Source: Clostridium sp. UBA4108 (lineage in GTDB: Bacteria; Bacillota; Clostridia; Clostridiales; Clostridiaceae). Taken from it: a stretch of 8,631 nt of DNA. The position numbers and the translations under genes are program-made. Under the pieces are notes generated by a model. It worked only from the letters and a program-made list of their open reading frames with translations. It was not told where the DNA came from and ran no database searches. This document shows, piece after piece, positions 6,839 through 8,631 of this stretch. How positions within the stretch are numbered: position 1 is the stretch's first letter; each line of letters begins with the position of its first letter. Location of the stretch: the NCBI GenBank assembly GCA_002381695.1, contig DFXM01000025.1, positions 112,187 to 120,817 on the forward strand, written 5' to 3'.

Positions 6839-8293
6839 TTATTCTTTTATCTTTGCAATATTTTTAGCTAATCTCTTTTTATCCTCAAGTTTTCCTTGTC
6901 TTGAAATCATAATTCTCTGTGCTTGAGGAGAGCCAGCCCCATGCATAGACTCTGTTCTATAACCTACTGCTGCAGTTCCTAGGGTAATGTTTTCTATAAG
7001 TCTTAAAATTCTCATTCTATTTTCAGTTGATACACTTACAACACCTTTTAAGTATTTTTCAACATAGGGTCCTATTTCTGGATCTCTAAGGTCTTTTTCT
7101 GAGGGCATAGTTACCATAAGTCCTCCTGCAATATCTTCTGCTAATCTAGCTATTTCATAAGGAAATCTAGTTATATTTTGCTTACATACATTGGCAAGTA
7201 ATAAATCAATTTGATAGTTTCCAGACTTTGTTTTACACCCTTCACATGAGCATGCTATACCACAGCTGTATAAAGTTTCGTTCAGATGAATCATTTCTAT
7301 AAGCTTATCCTTTATGTGAGATGCTTTGTTTGCACCATTGTAATCTGCTGCTGTGGCTGCGGCACCAATAAGTACATCTCCTACACCAACCTTACATCCG
7401 CCATAACTTTGTCTATGATATCCTGCAAATCTTTCCACTAGCATTCCTGCAAATTCAGTTTCTCCATTTAAGAAGATTCTTTCCTTAGGTACAAATACAT
7501 CTTTAAAAATAGTTAAGGTTTCATGGGCTCCAAAGGTTGAATTTCCAATATCTATGTCTGCATCTTCTTCAATTTTTCTGGTATCACAGGATTGACGGCC
7601 ATATATACTAAATATCCCTTCTGTATCTACAGGTACAGAAAATGCTATTGCCCAATCCTCATCATCTGGTCCCATAGCTATAGTTGGCATAACAAGCACT
7701 TCATGAGAATTTATCATTCCAGTTTGGTGGGCCTTTGCACCTCTTACTACTATTCCATCTTCTCTTCTTTCCACCACTCTAAGATATAAGTCTGGATCTA
7801 ACTGTTTACTTGGGGATAAACCTCTATCTCCTTTTGGGTCTGTCATGGCTCCATCAACTACTAAATCATTCTCTTGAACATATATCATATATTCTTTAAA
7901 TCTTTCATGATAATTAGTTTCATGTGATTTATCAATCTCAAAAGTAGTGCTATACACTGCATTAAAAGCATCCATGCCTACACAACGTTGAAAACAAGAG
8001 GCAGTTTTTTGACCACATAATCTCTGCATTTTTACCTTATTTATTAAATCTTCAGTACTTTGATGAATATGACAAAATCTATTTATTTTTTTTCCTGTAA
8101 GATTCGATGTGGCTGTCATAACCTCTGAGTATTCCTCTTGCTCTGCTAATTCATAGGTCATAGCCACTGAATTTAGTGATGGTCTAATCATTGGATGATC
8201 CACTGGATTTTCTACTAATTTACCAAATAGATATACCTTGGTTTTTAACCTCCTCAAACTTTCTATGTATTCTTCTCTAGTCATTAATCCCAT
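6839..8293 (-). CDS. abfD: 4-hydroxybutyryl-CoA dehydratase / vinylacetyl-CoA delta-isomerase
   Basis: Dehydrates 4-hydroxybutyryl-CoA to crotonyl-CoA by a radical mechanism using FAD and a [4Fe-4S] cluster; members also isomerise vinylacetyl-CoA. The 484-aa protein matches C. aminobutyricum AbfD along its length. The cluster ligands are Cys100 and Cys104 (SCFQRCVGMDAF), His293 and Cys300 (GYHRQSYGGC), each one residue higher than the published Cys99/Cys103/His292/Cys299. Glu258 and Glu448, at the positions of the reported active-site glutamates, are also present. A short deletion near 401-412 makes it slightly shorter than the C. aminobutyricum protein. Cys350 and Cys353 are additional cysteines next to Cys344 and Cys348. 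GGGAGGA lies about 7 nt before the ATG. First gene of the operon, directly behind a sigma-54-type promoter; the enzyme is expected to be oxygen-sensitive and cytoplasmic. Confidence 0.97.
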   Translation of the reverse strand: MGLMTREEYIESLRRLKTKVYLFGKLVENPVDHPMIRPSLNSVAMTYELAEQEEYSEVMTATSNLTGKKINRFCHIHQSTEDLINKVKMQRLCGQKTASCFQRCVGMDAFNAVYSTTFEIDKSHETNYHERFKEYMIYVQENDLVVDGAMTDPKGDRGLSPSKQLDPDLYLRVVERREDGIVVRGAKAHQTGMINSHEVLVMPTIAMGPDDEDWAIAFSVPVDTEGIFSIYGRQSCDTRKIEEDADIDIGNSTFGAHETLTIFKDVFVPKERIFLNGETEFAGMLVERFAGYHRQSYGGCKVGVGDVLIGAAATAADYNGANKASHIKDKLIEMIHLNETLYSCGIACSCEGCKTKSGNYQIDLLLANVCKQNITRFPYEIARLAEDIAGGLMVTMPSEKDLRDPEIGPYVEKYLKGVVSVSTENRMRILRLIENITLGTAAVGYRTESMHGAGSPQAQRIMISRQGKLEDKKRLAKNIAKIKE

Positions 8294-8330
8294 AAAAATT
8301 CCTCCCTTTCATTTATCTAATAATATTAAT

Positions 8331-8347
8331 AGCAACTTCTATGCCAA
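8331..8347 (-). promoter_or_regulatory. Sigma-54 (-24/-12) promoter of the operon
   Basis: The minus strand reads TTGGCATAGAAGTTGCT, against the sigma-54 consensus TTGGCAC-N5-TTGCW. GG (8345-8344) and GC (8333-8332) are exactly 12 bases apart, first base to first base, as the family requires; the only deviation is T for C after GGCA. Transcription would begin near 8320, leaving a leader of about 27 nt that contains the abfD ribosome site. Sigma-54 promoters need an AAA+ enhancer-binding activator, whose gene is not in this window. Confidence 0.75.
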
Positions 8348-8393
8348 TTTTTAATATCTGTACAAACTCCCTATTTCCCTCAATTCTTTCAAT

Positions 8394-8454
8394 AAAAAAA
8401 TCATATAGCCTAAAATTATCACTGAAAAATTGCAATAATTATATGCTATATGAT
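8394..8454 (-). terminator. Long AT-rich hairpin with T-run upstream of the operon promoter
   Basis: On the minus strand ATCATATAGC (8454-8445) pairs perfectly with GCTATATGAT (8409-8400). Inside it AATTATTGC (8440-8432) pairs with GTGATAATT (8422-8414), with two G-T pairs, around a 9-nt loop. The two stems are separated by symmetric 4-nt internal segments, and a run of T follows (8399-8394). This is the layout of a Rho-independent terminator for transcripts coming from the right, which would insulate the sigma-54 promoter lying downstream of it. Because it is nearly palindromic as DNA it could instead be a protein-binding site. Confidence 0.5.
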
Positions 8455-8490
8455 ATAAACCCCATATCTATCAACACTTTCTATGGTTAT

Positions 8491-8520
8491 ATGCAATAAT
8501 GCACCTATGCAGCATTGCAT
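8491..8520. promoter_or_regulatory. 30-bp imperfect palindrome, candidate activator-binding site
   Basis: Outer arms ATGCAAT (8491-8497) and ATTGCAT (8514-8520) are perfect inverted repeats. Inner TGCA blocks at 8500-8503 and 8508-8511 are also placed symmetrically, so 22 of 30 positions obey dyad symmetry. The centre lies about 185 bp upstream of the predicted transcription start, within the range typical of upstream activator sequences for sigma-54 enhancer-binding proteins. The binding protein is unknown. Confidence 0.45.
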
Positions 8521-8528
8521 GTGAAAAA

Positions 8529-8621
8529 TTTATTTATATAAGCTATGTTTAATATAGTGTTGATTTTGGAAGTACATATTATTACGAAGAAAGCCATTTG
8601 CAGGAAGTTTAGATTTACTTA
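8529..8621 (-). repeat. Right copy of the diverged inverted repeat flanking the operon
   Basis: Minus-strand partner of 1-87, with the same order of shared blocks (GTAAATC, GTAATAA, ATGTA, ATCAACACT, ATTAAA, AAATAAA). It contains few extra bases relative to the left copy, each a single-base gap. It runs close to the window edge, so its true outer end is not visible. This copy is open for translation on the minus strand, unlike the left one. Confidence 0.6.
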
Positions 8622-8631
8622 GGTTATATGA
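8530..8631 (-). CDS. Possible C-terminal end of an unidentified upstream gene
   Basis: A minus-strand frame enters from the right edge and stays open for 33 codons to a TAA at 8532-8530; no start is inside the window. The translated end includes the stretch SKSKLPANGFLRNNMYFQNQ, which I do not recognise. Support is indirect. The frame lies in a segment duplicated at the left end of the window, where the equivalent reading is SKS-KL-..NGF with frame breaks and a stop, as expected of a decayed copy. A terminator-like hairpin follows 76 nt after the stop. Thirty-three open codons can also arise by chance, so this is weak. Confidence 0.25.
   Translation of the reverse strand, partial: SYNLSKSKLPANGFLRNNMYFQNQHYIKHSLYK

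Noticed and set aside
8320..8347. Sigma-A-like promoter TTGGCA - 16 bp - TATTAT
   Set aside because: It overlaps the sigma-54 element: the TTGGCA is the -24 box. The spacer is short, and the -24/-12 match with exact spacing is the better explanation.
8313..8435. 40-codon minus-strand frame starting at a TTG and ending just before the abfD ribosome site
   Set aside because: Its residue make-up looks protein-like (ends in VAINIIR), but it has only a TTG start with no ribosome site, and it runs through both the long hairpin and the sigma-54 promoter. It is more likely a chance frame, or at most an old remnant.
8448..8520. 24-codon minus-strand frame beginning ATGCAATGC
   Set aside because: It is short, has no ribosome site, and its first codons are simply the palindrome.

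Overview
The window is strongly AT-rich and carries one compact operon of eight genes, all on the minus strand. Clostridial-type features include strong AGGAGG-like ribosome sites, short gaps and close resemblance to Clostridium kluyveri and C. aminobutyricum enzymes. It most likely comes from an anaerobic Clostridia member; the species cannot be named from the sequence alone.

Layout, in transcription order (right to left): right flank with regulatory DNA (8294-8631); abfD, 4-hydroxybutyryl-CoA dehydratase (8293-6839); abfT, 4-hydroxybutyrate CoA-transferase (6816-5485); a four-subunit 2-oxoacid:ferredoxin oxidoreductase as a small 2x[4Fe-4S] ferredoxin (5467-5279), alpha (5286-4138), beta (4157-3378) and gamma (3323-2796) subunits; sucD, CoA-acylating succinate semialdehyde dehydrogenase (2766-1330); 4hbD, 4-hydroxybutyrate dehydrogenase (1307-189); then a terminator hairpin (86-124) and a left flank.

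Together the enzymes form an unbroken route: 2-oxoglutarate -> succinyl-CoA + CO2 + reduced ferredoxin (Kor) -> succinate semialdehyde (SucD) -> 4-hydroxybutyrate (4HbD) -> 4-hydroxybutyryl-CoA (AbfT) -> crotonyl-CoA (AbfD), from which butyrate can be formed. In C. kluyveri this branch is fed from succinate. Here the 2-oxoacid oxidoreductase is built into the operon, which points to 2-oxoglutarate (hence glutamate or a related amino acid) as the entry substrate. The 2-oxoglutarate specificity of Kor is inferred from context.

The right flank has a near-perfect sigma-54 (-24/-12) promoter 27 nt before the abfD start codon, a 30-bp imperfect palindrome about 185 bp upstream of it that could be an activator site, and a long hairpin with a T-run between them. 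The two outer edges of the window carry diverged inverted copies (roughly three quarters identical by eye) of one ~90-bp sequence, both pointing inward. They look like the 3' end of the same gene or element, decayed in the left copy, and suggest the operon sits between two relics of a repeated element.
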